DNA of 64,000 nucleotides, from contig NZ_AP019735.1 in the NCBI RefSeq assembly GCF_006542665.1, forward strand, positions 3,224,001-3,288,000. The letters are read 5' to 3'. The notes below the pieces were generated by a model. The model did not search any database and was not told the origin of the DNA. It worked only from the letters and a program-made list of their open reading frames with translations. Below, piece by piece: positions 1 to 8,169 of the stretch. Made by a program: the position numbers and the translations under genes. Position 1 is the stretch's first letter, and each line of letters starts with the position of its first letter. The stretch is from Alistipes communis (GTDB taxonomy: Bacteria > Bacteroidota > Bacteroidia > Bacteroidales > Rikenellaceae).

Positions 1-397
1 GCTTGCACACAGTCGACAAAGGGGTGGGACTTTTAGAGCCTACGTGCTGCATCGGCAAAACGTCTCCTCTCATACCCCGCTCAGCGGGAAAATACGGCTC
101 TCTGCGCCGTGCGGGCCGAAGTCTCCGCACGCGGAGGCCCGCCACACGGACGTGCTCCGCAGTCTTCGCCCCGTACGAATTCGCATAAAACCGCACTCCG
201 CAAATCCATCACCCTCCGTTCAGTACGGTCGGAGAGCGGCTGCCTGCAACCGCTCGGTACGGCAAGCCGACCGCCCTGCCCGTGGCGTCCGGAATATCCT
301 TCGCCGGCTGCGGAGTAAAACCGCAGCACCGGCCGGGAACTCTATCTTGCAAAAATAGTGACTTTTTCCGGATATCCAATCAAAATCCCCGCACGGA
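1..397. other. Gene-free stretch at window edge
   Basis: I find no convincing protein in either strand. A minus-strand promoter at 350-379 would transcribe this stretch towards the window edge. The predicted transcript folds well: one hairpin pairs GCTGCGG with CCGCAGC around a short loop (about 305-335), and a nested hairpin pairs CGGTCGG with CCGACCG around GAGCGG/CCGCTC (about 225-275). A leader of a gene beyond the edge, or a small RNA, would both fit. Confidence 0.4.
350..379 (-). promoter_or_regulatory. Putative promoter reading off the window edge
   Basis: On the minus strand there is a TTG at 379-377, a 19-base spacer and TATTTTTG at 357-350. This fits the Bacteroidetes -33/-7 pattern. 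It lies just beyond the crcB stop codon and points away from crcB, so it would drive the unexplained structured stretch. Confidence 0.4.
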
Positions 398-772
398 CTA
401 TCCCATTTTCACAAGCCAATGCCCCGCATGGACGGCCAGCAGCCCCGACGCCACGCTCAACGAGACGTAGAACGCCAGCCCCGCCAGATCCGACTGGCGG
501 ACCAGCAGGAGATTCTCGTGGATAAAGGTCGAAAATGTCGTGAAACTGCCGCAGAACCCCACGATAAAGAGCAACCTGATCTCCTCCGACAGCACCCGGT
601 AGTGCTCCAGCAGACCGTAGCAAACCCCGAGCAGCAGGCATCCGAGGATATTCACGCAAAAAGTTCCCAACGGCAGGGAGAGCCACTGGCTACCCTGCAA
701 CAACCGCGACACGCCGTAGCGCAATACGCCACCGGCGAAGCTGCCGCAGCCGATCAACAGCAATGTTTTCAT
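398..772 (-). CDS. crcB: Fluoride ion channel CrcB/Fluc
   Basis: A 124-residue membrane protein of the Fluc family, small dual-topology dimers that export fluoride through the inner membrane. The family signature GFCGSFTTFSTF is at residues 72-83, holding the pore-lining Phe residues, and the conserved Asn of TFCVN is Asn41. Four hydrophobic segments and the length match the family. The ATG at 772 is fixed by the fluoride riboswitch that ends just before it. The gene follows dnaG on the same strand and I see no separate promoter in the gap, so it may be co-transcribed with dnaG and controlled by fluoride through the riboswitch. Single-gene forms like this assemble as homodimers. Confidence 0.95.
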   Translation of the reverse strand: MKTLLLIGCGSFAGGVLRYGVSRLLQGSQWLSLPLGTFCVNILGCLLLGVCYGLLEHYRVLSEEIRLLFIVGFCGSFTTFSTFIHENLLLVRQSDLAGLAFYVSLSVASGLLAVHAGHWLVKMG

Positions 773-851
773 CCAAACCGAAATTTCAGGGCAGGCATCA
801 TCAGCGTCCGCGAAGGGGACACGGTTTGGATCGGGCGGATACCATCGCCCG
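771..851 (-). promoter_or_regulatory. Fluoride riboswitch (crcB motif) before crcB
   Basis: Read on the minus strand, the aptamer occupies 851-787. GGGCGATGG is followed by CCGCCC, which gives the GGGCG/CGCCC pseudoknot. GGTATC pairs with GATGCC in the main stem, GTCC pairs with GGAC in the hairpin, and the invariant CTGATG is present. The linker between pseudoknot and hairpin carries ATCCAAACCG (831-822). It is perfectly complementary to CGGTTTGGAT (780-771), which ends inside the crcB start codon. This suggests control of translation start. No terminator hairpin with a T run is seen. The aptamer is firm; the switching mechanism is inferred. Confidence 0.92.
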
Positions 852-872
852 GCGTTATCGACATCGAACGAA

Positions 873-2867
873 TCAGAGAATCGTCCGCTGCACCTTGTGC
901 GAAATATTGGTTTTCTCGCAGTTGAGCGTATTGATGAGAGTCGTCGCCTCCAACTCCTCCTCCTCGGTAAGTTGCCCCGAAGCCAAACGCTGCATCTGCT
1001 CGTCGATCAGTTTCTTGATCGCGTTCGACTTGTAGAGGATCACCGCCTTCGGCACACCCTGCGCGAGAATCTCCTCGACGCTCTCGACATGAACCTCCTT
1101 CTGCTTCCAGAGCTTACTCGGCACGTAGTTGTCGTCCGACGTAAGGATGTCGACCGCCGCATTGCAGACCGCGGGATCGGGGTGATTGATGAACAGATGC
1201 GCCGGCACCTCCACCCCTTCGCCCAGTTCGGCGCGCTGCTCGCGGTAGGTATCCAGCATCTTCCGGTAGACCTCGGTCTGGAAATGGAGTTCCTGCGCAT
1301 CGAGCGTCGACAGGATCACGTCGGCGACATTCATCTGGATGACGTCGCGCCCCTCCTTGAAGTCGAAATTACGGTGGCCGTATTTGAGCAGGTATTTCAA
1401 CAGTTCCTTCTCCAACTCCTGCGTGGCGCTGCCGGCCGCGACGCCCTTCGTGAAATCGACCTGCGGCTCCGGCACGGCGGCCTGCTCCTCGCTCCGCTGC
1501 CGCATCTGCTGACGGCGGATGAAATCCGAAGCCTCGCGGCCGCCACCCGTCTGGACGACGCGCTTGCGCGCCACCTCCTCGACGAGCACCCGCTCGTCGA
1601 TGTCCATCAGCCGCGCGCACTCCTTGACATAGACCGAACGCTGGATCGAATCGGGAATCTGCGTAATCGACTGCACCATGTCGCCGATGAGCGCCGCCCG
1701 CTTGATCGGGTCGTTCTGAGCGTCCTTCATCAGCAGCTGCGCCTTGAAGGTGATGAAATCGACCTCGTTGGCCTTGATGTACTCCTGCACCTCGGCAGCC
1801 GTGTGCGCGCGCGCGAAGGAGTCGGGGTCTTCGGGTTCGGGCAACAGCACCACGCGCACGTTCATCCCCTCGGCCAGGATCATGTCGATTCCGCGGATCG
1901 AGGCGTGGATACCCGCCGAATCGCCGTCGTAGATGACGGTGATGTTCTTCGTGAAGCGGTTCAGCAGCCGGATCTGATCGGTCGTGAGCGATGTACCCGA
2001 CGACGACACGACATTCTCCACACCGGCCTGATGCATCGAGATCACGTCGGTATACCCCTCGACCATGATCGCATAGTCCTGCTGCTGGATCGCCTTCTTG
2101 GCGAAATAGAGGCCGTAGAGCTCGCGCTTCTTGCTGTATATCTCGCTCTCGGGGGAGTTCTGGTACTTGCCGACATTCTTGTTCGTTCCCAGAATGCGGC
2201 CGCCGAAGGCGACGATCCGCCCCGAAATGTTGTGCACGGGGAAGATCACCCGATCGTGGAAGCGGTCGAACAAATGCCCGTCGCGTTCACGTCTGATCGA
2301 CAGTCCGGTCGAGAGGAGAAACTCCTCCTTGTATCCGGCAGCCAGGGCGGCGCTCGTCATCGCATCGCCCTTGGCCGAACAATAGCCCAATCCGAACTTC
2401 TGGATCGTGGCCTCCGTAAACCCGCGCTTCTGCCGGAAATAGCTCATGCCGACGCTTTGCCCCTCCGACGACTTACGCAGGTAGTCGGCGAAATAGTCAT
2501 AGGCCCAGCCGTTGAGGGCGAACATCGATTCGCGGTTGTCGTTGCGGCGGATATCCTCCTCGGTGAGCTCCCGCTCCTGCACCTCGATGCCGTAGCGCTT
2601 GGCCACGGCTTTGAGCGCTTCGGGGTAAGAGATGCCCTCGTGCTCCATGACGAAGGTAACGGCGTTGCCCGCCTTGCCGCAGCCGAAGCACTTGAAAACA
2701 CCTTTCGAAGGCGATACGACGAACGAGGGAGTCTTTTCGTTGTGGAAGGGACAGCACGCCTGATAGTTCACACCCTTGCGTTTGAGCGTGACGTAATCGC
2801 CGATGATTTCGACGATATCGGCTGCCGCATAGATGCGGTCTACGGTGGCGCGGTCGATGAGTCCCAT
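873..2867 (-). CDS. dnaG: DNA primase DnaG
   Basis: A 664-residue primase that makes RNA primers at the replication fork, working with the replicative helicase. The N-terminal CHC2 zinc-binding domain has Cys39, His42, Cys60 and Cys63. A central catalytic core follows with a TOPRIM domain containing VEGYTDV and the acidic YDGDSAG motif. The C-terminal part would contact DnaB. The length is usual for Bacteroidetes. The -7 box TAACTTTG ends five bases before the ATG, so the mRNA is probably leaderless. crcB lies downstream on the same strand, separated only by the riboswitch. Confidence 0.97.
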   Translation of the reverse strand: MGLIDRATVDRIYAAADIVEIIGDYVTLKRKGVNYQACCPFHNEKTPSFVVSPSKGVFKCFGCGKAGNAVTFVMEHEGISYPEALKAVAKRYGIEVQERELTEEDIRRNDNRESMFALNGWAYDYFADYLRKSSEGQSVGMSYFRQKRGFTEATIQKFGLGYCSAKGDAMTSAALAAGYKEEFLLSTGLSIRRERDGHLFDRFHDRVIFPVHNISGRIVAFGGRILGTNKNVGKYQNSPESEIYSKKRELYGLYFAKKAIQQQDYAIMVEGYTDVISMHQAGVENVVSSSGTSLTTDQIRLLNRFTKNITVIYDGDSAGIHASIRGIDMILAEGMNVRVVLLPEPEDPDSFARAHTAAEVQEYIKANEVDFITFKAQLLMKDAQNDPIKRAALIGDMVQSITQIPDSIQRSVYVKECARLMDIDERVLVEEVARKRVVQTGGGREASDFIRRQQMRQRSEEQAAVPEPQVDFTKGVAAGSATQELEKELLKYLLKYGHRNFDFKEGRDVIQMNVADVILSTLDAQELHFQTEVYRKMLDTYREQRAELGEGVEVPAHLFINHPDPAVCNAAVDILTSDDNYVPSKLWKQKEVHVESVEEILAQGVPKAVILYKSNAIKKLIDEQMQRLASGQLTEEEELEATTLINTLNCEKTNISHKVQRTIL

Positions 2868-2872
2868 GCTCG

Positions 2873-2904
2873 CAAAGTTACGAATAATTCGGCAGGCGGA
2901 ACAA
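2873..2904 (-). promoter_or_regulatory. dnaG promoter
   Basis: TTG at 2904-2902, a 21-base spacer and TAACTTTG at 2880-2873 on the minus strand. The -7 box ends five bases before the dnaG ATG, which places the transcription start at or very near the start codon. Confidence 0.7.
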
Positions 2905-3080
2905 CGTTTGCGGAATTAAATTCGATGCGCTCCGTTTCGGCTTCTGCGACAGCTGTTTCGCCGCCGCACGCAAACCGGCTGCCGCCGGACGGACAATATC
3001 GCCGGCAGGTTTCGCGTTGAAAAGGGCATTCCGGAAGCGGAATTATCCGTCGTTGCGGCCTCCGAATTCCGAATTTATCG

Positions 3081-3088
3081 TACCTTTG
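3081..3088 (+). promoter_or_regulatory. uvrB promoter -7 box
   Basis: TACCTTTG matches TAnnTTTG exactly and ends five bases before the uvrB ATG, which again predicts a leaderless mRNA. I see no clean -33 element at the usual distance. Confidence 0.65.
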
Positions 3089-3093
3089 CATCT

Positions 3094-5142
3094 ATGGATT
3101 TCAAACTCGTCTCGGAATACAAGCCCACGGGCGACCAGCCCGAAGCGATCGCGCAGCTCGTCGATTCGATCCGCCGCGGATCGAAACACAACACGCTGCT
3201 GGGCGTGACGGGTTCGGGCAAGACCTTCACGGCCGCCAACGTCATCGCCCAGATCAACAAACCGACTCTCGTATTGAGCCATAACAAGACCCTCGCGGCG
3301 CAGCTCTACGGAGAGTTCAAGAATTTCTTTCCCGAAAACGCAGTCGAATATTTCGTCTCCTACTACGACTACTACCAGCCGGAGGCCTACCTGCCGGCCA
3401 CGGATACCTTCATCGAAAAAGACCTGTCGATCAACGACGAGATCGAAAAGATGCGTCTGCAAACCTGCGCGACGCTCCTTTCGGGCCGCCGGGACGTGAT
3501 CGTCGTCTCGTCCGTCTCGTGCCTCTACGGCAGCGGCAACCCCGAAGACTTCCATGCGACGGCCGTCTCGTTCAAGGTCGGCGACATCGTCAGCTACAAG
3601 CAGTTCCTCTACAAACTGGTCGAAGCGCTCTACACCCGCACCGAACGCGACCTGCTGCCCGCGACGTTCCGCGTCAACGGCGACACGGTGGACATCATGG
3701 CCGCCTTCGGCGAATTCGGCAGCCAGTGCTACCGCGTGATGTTCTACGACAACGAAATCGAAGCGATCTGGATCGTCGATCCCGCGACGGGCGCCCGCAT
3801 CCAGACGATCGACACGCTGACGATCTACCCCGCACGTCTCTTCGTCACCACGAAGGAGCGTATCAACGCTGCCGTACAGCAGATCTACCTCGATCTGGGC
3901 AAGCAGATCGAGTTCTTCGAACGCGAAGGGAGGACGATGGAAGCGCAGCGCATCAAGCAGCGGGTGGAATACGATTTGGAGATGATCAAGGAGCTGGGCT
4001 ACTGTCCCGGCATCGAGAACTACTCGCGCTACCTCGACGGGCGCGCCGCCGGAACGCGCCCCTTCTGCCTGCTCGACTACTTCCCGAAGGACTATCTGCT
4101 GCTCATCGACGAGAGCCACGTGACGCTGCCGCAGGTACACGGCATGTTCGGCGGAGACCGGGCCCGCAAGGAAAATCTCGTGGAGTACGGATTCCGTCTG
4201 CCGGCGGCGAAGGACAACCGCCCGCTGCGCTTCGAGGAGTTCGAGCAGATGATGGGCACGACGGTCTACATCAGCGCCACACCCGCCGACTACGAGCTCA
4301 TGAAGAGCGAAGGCGTGGTGGTCGAGCAGCTGATCCGCCCCACGGGGCTGGTCGATCCGCCGCTCGAAGTGCGCGTCACGGAGAACCAGATCGACGACCT
4401 GCTCGAAGAGATCGACAAGCGGGTGCGCGTCGAGGACAAGGTGCTCATCACCACCATCACCAAACGCATGGCCGAGGAGCTGTCGAAATATTTCGACCGC
4501 ATCGGCGTGCGCAACCGCTACATCCATTCGGACATCGACACGCTGGAACGTATCCAGATCCTCGAAGACCTGCGCGCCGGCATGTTCGACGTGCTGATCG
4601 GCGTCAACCTGCTGCGCGAAGGGCTGGACCTGCCGGAGGTGGGGCTCGTCGCCATTCTCGACGCCGACAAGGAGGGGTTCCTGCGCAACGTGCGGTCAAT
4701 CACCCAGATCGCGGGACGCGCCGCACGCCACGCCAACGGCAATGTGATCCTCTACGCCGACCACTGCACCGACTCGATGCGCTACGCCATCGTCGAGAGC
4801 AACCGCCGCCGCGAAAAGCAGGTACGCTACAACCTCGAACACGAGATGCTGCCGCGGCAGGCGCAGCGCAGCGGCACGGGACAGAGCACGCTGCTGGCTT
4901 CCCAGGGCGAAAAGATCCAGGAGGCGACGCCAGCCTTCTACCTGCCGGCGGAGGATCACTACATGCAGGCCGCCGACGTACAGGGAACCTACGTGGCAGG
5001 CGAAAACCTCGACACGCTGATCGCAAAGGCGAAGGAGGATATGGAACGAGCCGCCAAATCGCTCGATTTCCTCGCCGCAGCGAAGTACCGCGACCGCATG
5101 TACGAGTTGCAGAAACTGCGCGAGGAGAACCGCAACCGCTGA
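3094..5142 (+). CDS. uvrB: Excinuclease ABC subunit B
   Basis: A 682-residue helicase-like subunit of the UvrABC nucleotide excision repair complex. UvrA loads it on damaged DNA and it then recruits UvrC. The Walker A motif GVTGSGKT is at residues 37-44. The beta-hairpin that probes DNA contains YYDYYQPEAYLP near residues 92-103. Helicase motifs such as DESHVTLPQ and QIAGRAAR follow, and a C-terminal UVR motif for UvrC contact ends the protein. The length is normal. It is transcribed divergently from dnaG. I see no strong terminator of its own; the hairpin at 5207-5238 is better placed for the opposing gene. Confidence 0.97.
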   Translation: MDFKLVSEYKPTGDQPEAIAQLVDSIRRGSKHNTLLGVTGSGKTFTAANVIAQINKPTLVLSHNKTLAAQLYGEFKNFFPENAVEYFVSYYDYYQPEAYLPATDTFIEKDLSINDEIEKMRLQTCATLLSGRRDVIVVSSVSCLYGSGNPEDFHATAVSFKVGDIVSYKQFLYKLVEALYTRTERDLLPATFRVNGDTVDIMAAFGEFGSQCYRVMFYDNEIEAIWIVDPATGARIQTIDTLTIYPARLFVTTKERINAAVQQIYLDLGKQIEFFEREGRTMEAQRIKQRVEYDLEMIKELGYCPGIENYSRYLDGRAAGTRPFCLLDYFPKDYLLLIDESHVTLPQVHGMFGGDRARKENLVEYGFRLPAAKDNRPLRFEEFEQMMGTTVYISATPADYELMKSEGVVVEQLIRPTGLVDPPLEVRVTENQIDDLLEEIDKRVRVEDKVLITTITKRMAEELSKYFDRIGVRNRYIHSDIDTLERIQILEDLRAGMFDVLIGVNLLREGLDLPEVGLVAILDADKEGFLRNVRSITQIAGRAARHANGNVILYADHCTDSMRYAIVESNRRREKQVRYNLEHEMLPRQAQRSGTGQSTLLASQGEKIQEATPAFYLPAEDHYMQAADVQGTYVAGENLDTLIAKAKEDMERAAKSLDFLAAAKYRDRMYELQKLREENRNR

Positions 5143-5206
5143 AACCGCGTCTGAAACCGCAAGCGGGCCTTAATCCGCCCTCTCACAAAGAAGGAGAATA
5201 GAAAAC

Positions 5207-5238
5207 GGGAGGACGTCATTTCCCGGAGACATCCTCCC
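5207..5238 (-). terminator. Terminator after the 5255-5596 gene
   Basis: GGGAGGACGTC (5207-5217) pairs with GACATCCTCCC (5228-5238) with one mismatch. On the minus strand it is followed by GTTTTC. It lies 17 bases past the stop of the small membrane protein and would end the ribE-to-gtrA transcript. It could also stop uvrB from the other side. Confidence 0.65.
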
Positions 5239-5254
5239 ATCGCATTCCGAAATG

Positions 5255-5596
5255 TTATCTACCGAAAATACGGAACAATACCCGAACGAGCAAAACAGCG
5301 AAAAAAACGGCGAACGCCGCATTGTTCCAACAGTTCCAGCGGCGAACCTGCCGTTTGTCGATCGGCAGCCTCTTCCATCGTCCGCAGGGCAGCCGCAGCA
5401 AATAGACGAAGCGCACGATCAAAGCCGTAACGGGAACCATGCACCCCCACGACACCACATCGGCAAGCAACGAAGAAGCGGGCAGAAGAAACAGTACCGC
5501 CACGCACAACGCACCGACCGTTGCGAATCGCAGCACCCATAAGTCGTTGAAAGCGAGATCGAGTTTTTGCGCCCATTTACCTATATTCTCACTCAT
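5255..5596 (-). CDS. Small membrane protein, unknown function
   Basis: A 113-residue protein that I do not recognise. The ATG at 5596 is preferred over one 33 bases upstream because it overlaps the end of the preceding small ORF, giving tight coupling. The N-terminus (MSENIGKWAQKLD) looks amphipathic. Two hydrophobic stretches follow, one from about residue 25 to 70 that could form a pair of membrane helices, and one near the C-terminus. A basic, Trp-containing segment lies between them. It is the last gene of the ribE-lgt-gtrA run and ends at the terminator at 5207-5238. Function unknown. Confidence 0.6.
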   Translation of the reverse strand: MSENIGKWAQKLDLAFNDLWVLRFATVGALCVAVLFLLPASSLLADVVSWGCMVPVTALIVRFVYLLRLPCGRWKRLPIDKRQVRRWNCWNNAAFAVFFAVLLVRVLFRIFGR

Positions 5597-5756
5597 AGCA
5601 CTCCCAATATTTCGCGCTGTATGCCGCAACGGTCAAGCCGATATAGATACATTGTGTCTCCTCCTCGGTCAATTCCGGCGAAGGATCGATATTCTCATAA
5701 TAACAATTGACGATCGCAGACAGCTCCTTCGGAGCATTCCGTAATGGATTATTTTC
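5589..5756 (-). pseudogene. Start-less 55-codon ORF, probable gene remnant
   Basis: This stretch between gtrA and the next gene is open for 55 codons but begins right after an in-frame TGA and has no ATG, GTG or TTG start. The product is protein-like rather than random: it contains ELTEEETQCIYIG and ends AAYSAKYWECYE. Its last bases overlap the ATG of the 5255-5596 gene by eight. I read it as the 3' remnant of a gene, or a small gene with an unusual start. I do not recognise the family. Confidence 0.4.
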
Positions 5757-5763
5757 TCAAGAC

Positions 5764-6258
5764 TCAATCCTCGATCGCCCCGCGAAAGGTGAAATACCGT
5801 GCTGCAAGAAAACTGTATGCGGCCGAAAGGAGAGAGGTCGCGAGTTTCGCGGGTGTAGGCCAGATACCGACGACCTCCACGAACAGTTTCATGCATAGAT
5901 AGTTGAGCAGGATCGCTCCGGCGACCGACAACGCATAGCGCAGCAGTTGCGTGCGCGTGCCGAGCGGCGACGCACGGAACGCCACGTTGCGATTGAGCCA
6001 GAAACCGGTGAAAAAGGTAATCGGAAAGACGAGGAACAGCGACGCGATCGGGGCAGACATGTAGACGAAGCCCAGATCGATCATCCGCCCTTCACCGATC
6101 AGAAAGTGATAGATCACGAAATACCACACCGCATCCAACGCCAGATTCATCCCGCCGCAAAAGGCGTAGCGGAACAACTGCCGCGAGACGACCCCTTCCA
6201 GCCGACACCAGTAGAACGCATCGACAGCACGGGTTACCAACGAAGCGGGAGAACTCAT
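5764..6258 (-). CDS. GtrA-family membrane protein
   Basis: A 164-residue protein of the GtrA/DPMS family, four-helix membrane proteins thought to help flip or handle lipid-linked sugars. The fold shows in FRYAFCGGMNLALDAVWYF near the N-terminus, GFWLNRNVAF in the middle and SFLAARYFTFR near the end. The ATG at 6258 overlaps the stop codon of the HU-SPOR gene by four bases, so that start is preferred to an upstream in-frame one. No partner glycosyltransferase is next to it, so the substrate cannot be named. Confidence 0.85.
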   Translation of the reverse strand: MSSPASLVTRAVDAFYWCRLEGVVSRQLFRYAFCGGMNLALDAVWYFVIYHFLIGEGRMIDLGFVYMSAPIASLFLVFPITFFTGFWLNRNVAFRASPLGTRTQLLRYALSVAGAILLNYLCMKLFVEVVGIWPTPAKLATSLLSAAYSFLAARYFTFRGAIED

Positions 6259-7259
6259 TTTTTCGCGTAAATCCACAAGTCGGGCCACGCCGAACGGTGT
6301 TCCCGCGCGAAACGCTCGCAGACGCCGCGATCCTGCGCGGCGAAGAGCGAGACCATGTACTTCGCACCGAAAGGATAGACCCCGACAGCCAGCGACGGCG
6401 CCTCGCGCAACAACTGCTCGCGGCACCGCGCAGCGTTCTCCTCGGTCGAAAATACACCGAAAACCACGTAACACCACCCCGACTGCATCCGTTCGGAGGC
6501 AGGCTGCGGTGTGGCGGCCGGTCGTGCGGATGTCGTCTGCGGGACTTCGGTTGATGCCGTGGCGACGGTCGGTTGTGCAGACGCCGCCTGCGGAATTTCG
6601 GCAGACGCCGTGGCGCCGGCCGGCCGGTCAGGGCCGGCAGCTCCGTCCGGTCCGGCCGCCGATTCTTCCGTACTCCGTTCGCCCCCCGTCGCAACGGCAG
6701 CGGCCGAAACGCCGTCCTCCGCCGATCCGGAAGAAGCTTTCGGCCTCTCGACGTTCGACTTCTCCGCCTGCGCCGCGAAACGCGATACGGATTTCGGGGC
6801 GAACTCGATATAACCGAACACGGCGACAGCCACGACAATCGCAGCAACGGCGATCGCCACCACGGCCCGATTCATACGGGGCTGCAAGGTCACGACCTCC
6901 TCGCCGGCCGGATTCAGTTGCGCGGCGAACGCCGGTTCGGAGGTAAACGCACGGTGGCGCAGGATTCCGATCCCTTCGAGCGTCAATACCTCGTCTTCGC
7001 GCGTCTTAGCCAGCCAACGCCCGAAAACGGCCTGCGCCTGCGCTTCGTCGCACCCTGCGGCGCGGCGGATCAATTCCACGAGCGAAACGCCCTCTTCCGA
7101 CGGGCGGAAATCGATTTCGTTGCGGGGCGCCGCGATCTTCTGCCGCGACAGGCGGCGCGCACCGCGATGCGCCACATAGAGCATACCTACACCGGGAATT
7201 ACGACGGAACGGTGATTCAGCAGCTCACCGGCAATGATCTTATTTACCTCTGCGACCAT
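6255..7259 (-). CDS. HU-domain, membrane and SPOR-domain protein
   Basis: A 334-residue mosaic. Residues 1-110 resemble the HU-like domain of Bacteroidetes SPOR proteins (IPGVGMLYV, then a GIGILRHR strand). A single membrane helix is at about 131-150. A long Ala/Pro/Thr-rich linker follows, and residues about 258-334 form a SPOR domain (WCYVVFGVFSTEENA) that normally binds denuded glycan strands at the division septum. A DNA-binding-like domain would face the cytoplasm and the SPOR domain the periplasm, which could link nucleoid and cell wall. This role is inferred. The stop overlaps gtrA by four bases. Confidence 0.85.
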   Translation of the reverse strand: MVAEVNKIIAGELLNHRSVVIPGVGMLYVAHRGARRLSRQKIAAPRNEIDFRPSEEGVSLVELIRRAAGCDEAQAQAVFGRWLAKTREDEVLTLEGIGILRHRAFTSEPAFAAQLNPAGEEVVTLQPRMNRAVVAIAVAAIVVAVAVFGYIEFAPKSVSRFAAQAEKSNVERPKASSGSAEDGVSAAAVATGGERSTEESAAGPDGAAGPDRPAGATASAEIPQAASAQPTVATASTEVPQTTSARPAATPQPASERMQSGWCYVVFGVFSTEENAARCREQLLREAPSLAVGVYPFGAKYMVSLFAAQDRGVCERFAREHRSAWPDLWIYAKK

Positions 7260-7284
7260 GGTGTTCTCTGTTTCGGCGAAAAGG

Positions 7285-8154
7285 CTATTTCCGCGCAGGT
7301 TTCGTTTTACGGCCGGGCGAAGCGGGCTTCGCCTCGACGGCAGGGCGCGACAACGCCCGCCAGATCATATAAATTCCGAAAAGGATGAAGGGGATACTCA
7401 ACAACTGCCCCATGTTGAGCAGCATTCCCTGCTCGAAGGCCTCCTGATCCTCCTTGATGAACTCGATGAAAAAGCGTGTCAGGAAGACGCCGATAAGCCC
7501 CACGCCGAACAACAACCCCGGCCGGCGGACACCCGTGTCGCGGCGGTAATAGAGCCACCACAACACCCCGAACGTCACCACATAGCACAACGCTTCGTAC
7601 AATTGCGTGGGATGCTGCACGGGAACCGCGTCGAGCGGCAGGTCGCGGTAGAGACGCACGAACTTGAAGCCCCACGACATATCGGTCACACTGCCGACGA
7701 TCTCCGAATTGAACAGATTGCCGAAACGCACCGCCGCACCGCCGATCGCCACAGGGATCATGATGCGGTCGAGCGACCAGATGTAAGGCAGTTTGTTCCG
7801 GCGCGAAAAGAGCCACAACCCGATCAGAAGCCCCACGGCCGCACCGTGGCTCGCCATACCGCCGTTACGGATTTCGGTGATGATCGCCAGCGGATGCGCA
7901 AGATAGTGCTGCGGCTCGTAAAAAAGGCAGTGACCCAGCCGCGAACCGATGATCGTAGCCAGCGTGCCGTAAATGAAAATCGACTCCGAAACCGACGAAG
8001 GAAGCCCCTCGCGCTTGCAGAAATTATCGAAGAACTTGGCACCGACGAGAATCGCCAGCGCCCACATCAGCCCATAGTAACGGATATCCAACCCGCCGAC
8101 GGAGAAAAGCACCGGGTTGAAATTCCATACGATGTACAACGGATTGAATACCAT
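7285..8154 (-). CDS. lgt: Prolipoprotein diacylglyceryl transferase
   Basis: A 289-residue inner-membrane enzyme that transfers diacylglycerol from phosphatidylglycerol to the lipobox Cys of prelipoproteins, the first step of lipoprotein maturation. The family motifs are GGMASHGAAVG with its conserved His, the Arg-containing AAVRFGNLFNSEIVG signature, and HPTQLYEAL. About seven hydrophobic segments are present. It sits 15 bases after the histidine kinase and 25 bases before the HU-SPOR gene, so it is in an operon. It would serve the many lipoproteins encoded in this window. Confidence 0.95.
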   Translation of the reverse strand: MVFNPLYIVWNFNPVLFSVGGLDIRYYGLMWALAILVGAKFFDNFCKREGLPSSVSESIFIYGTLATIIGSRLGHCLFYEPQHYLAHPLAIITEIRNGGMASHGAAVGLLIGLWLFSRRNKLPYIWSLDRIMIPVAIGGAAVRFGNLFNSEIVGSVTDMSWGFKFVRLYRDLPLDAVPVQHPTQLYEALCYVVTFGVLWWLYYRRDTGVRRPGLLFGVGLIGVFLTRFFIEFIKEDQEAFEQGMLLNMGQLLSIPFILFGIYMIWRALSRPAVEAKPASPGRKTKPARK

Positions 8155-8169
8155 TTTATCGAAATTGGT

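Noticed and set aside
1..340. RNase P RNA or tmRNA in the first 340 bases (minus strand)
   Set aside because: Short look-alikes (ATTCCGGACGCC and GGAGGGTGATGG) recall RNase P conserved regions, but the invariant P4 and GGTAAGAGC cores are absent. No tmRNA tag or tRNA-like ends are present.
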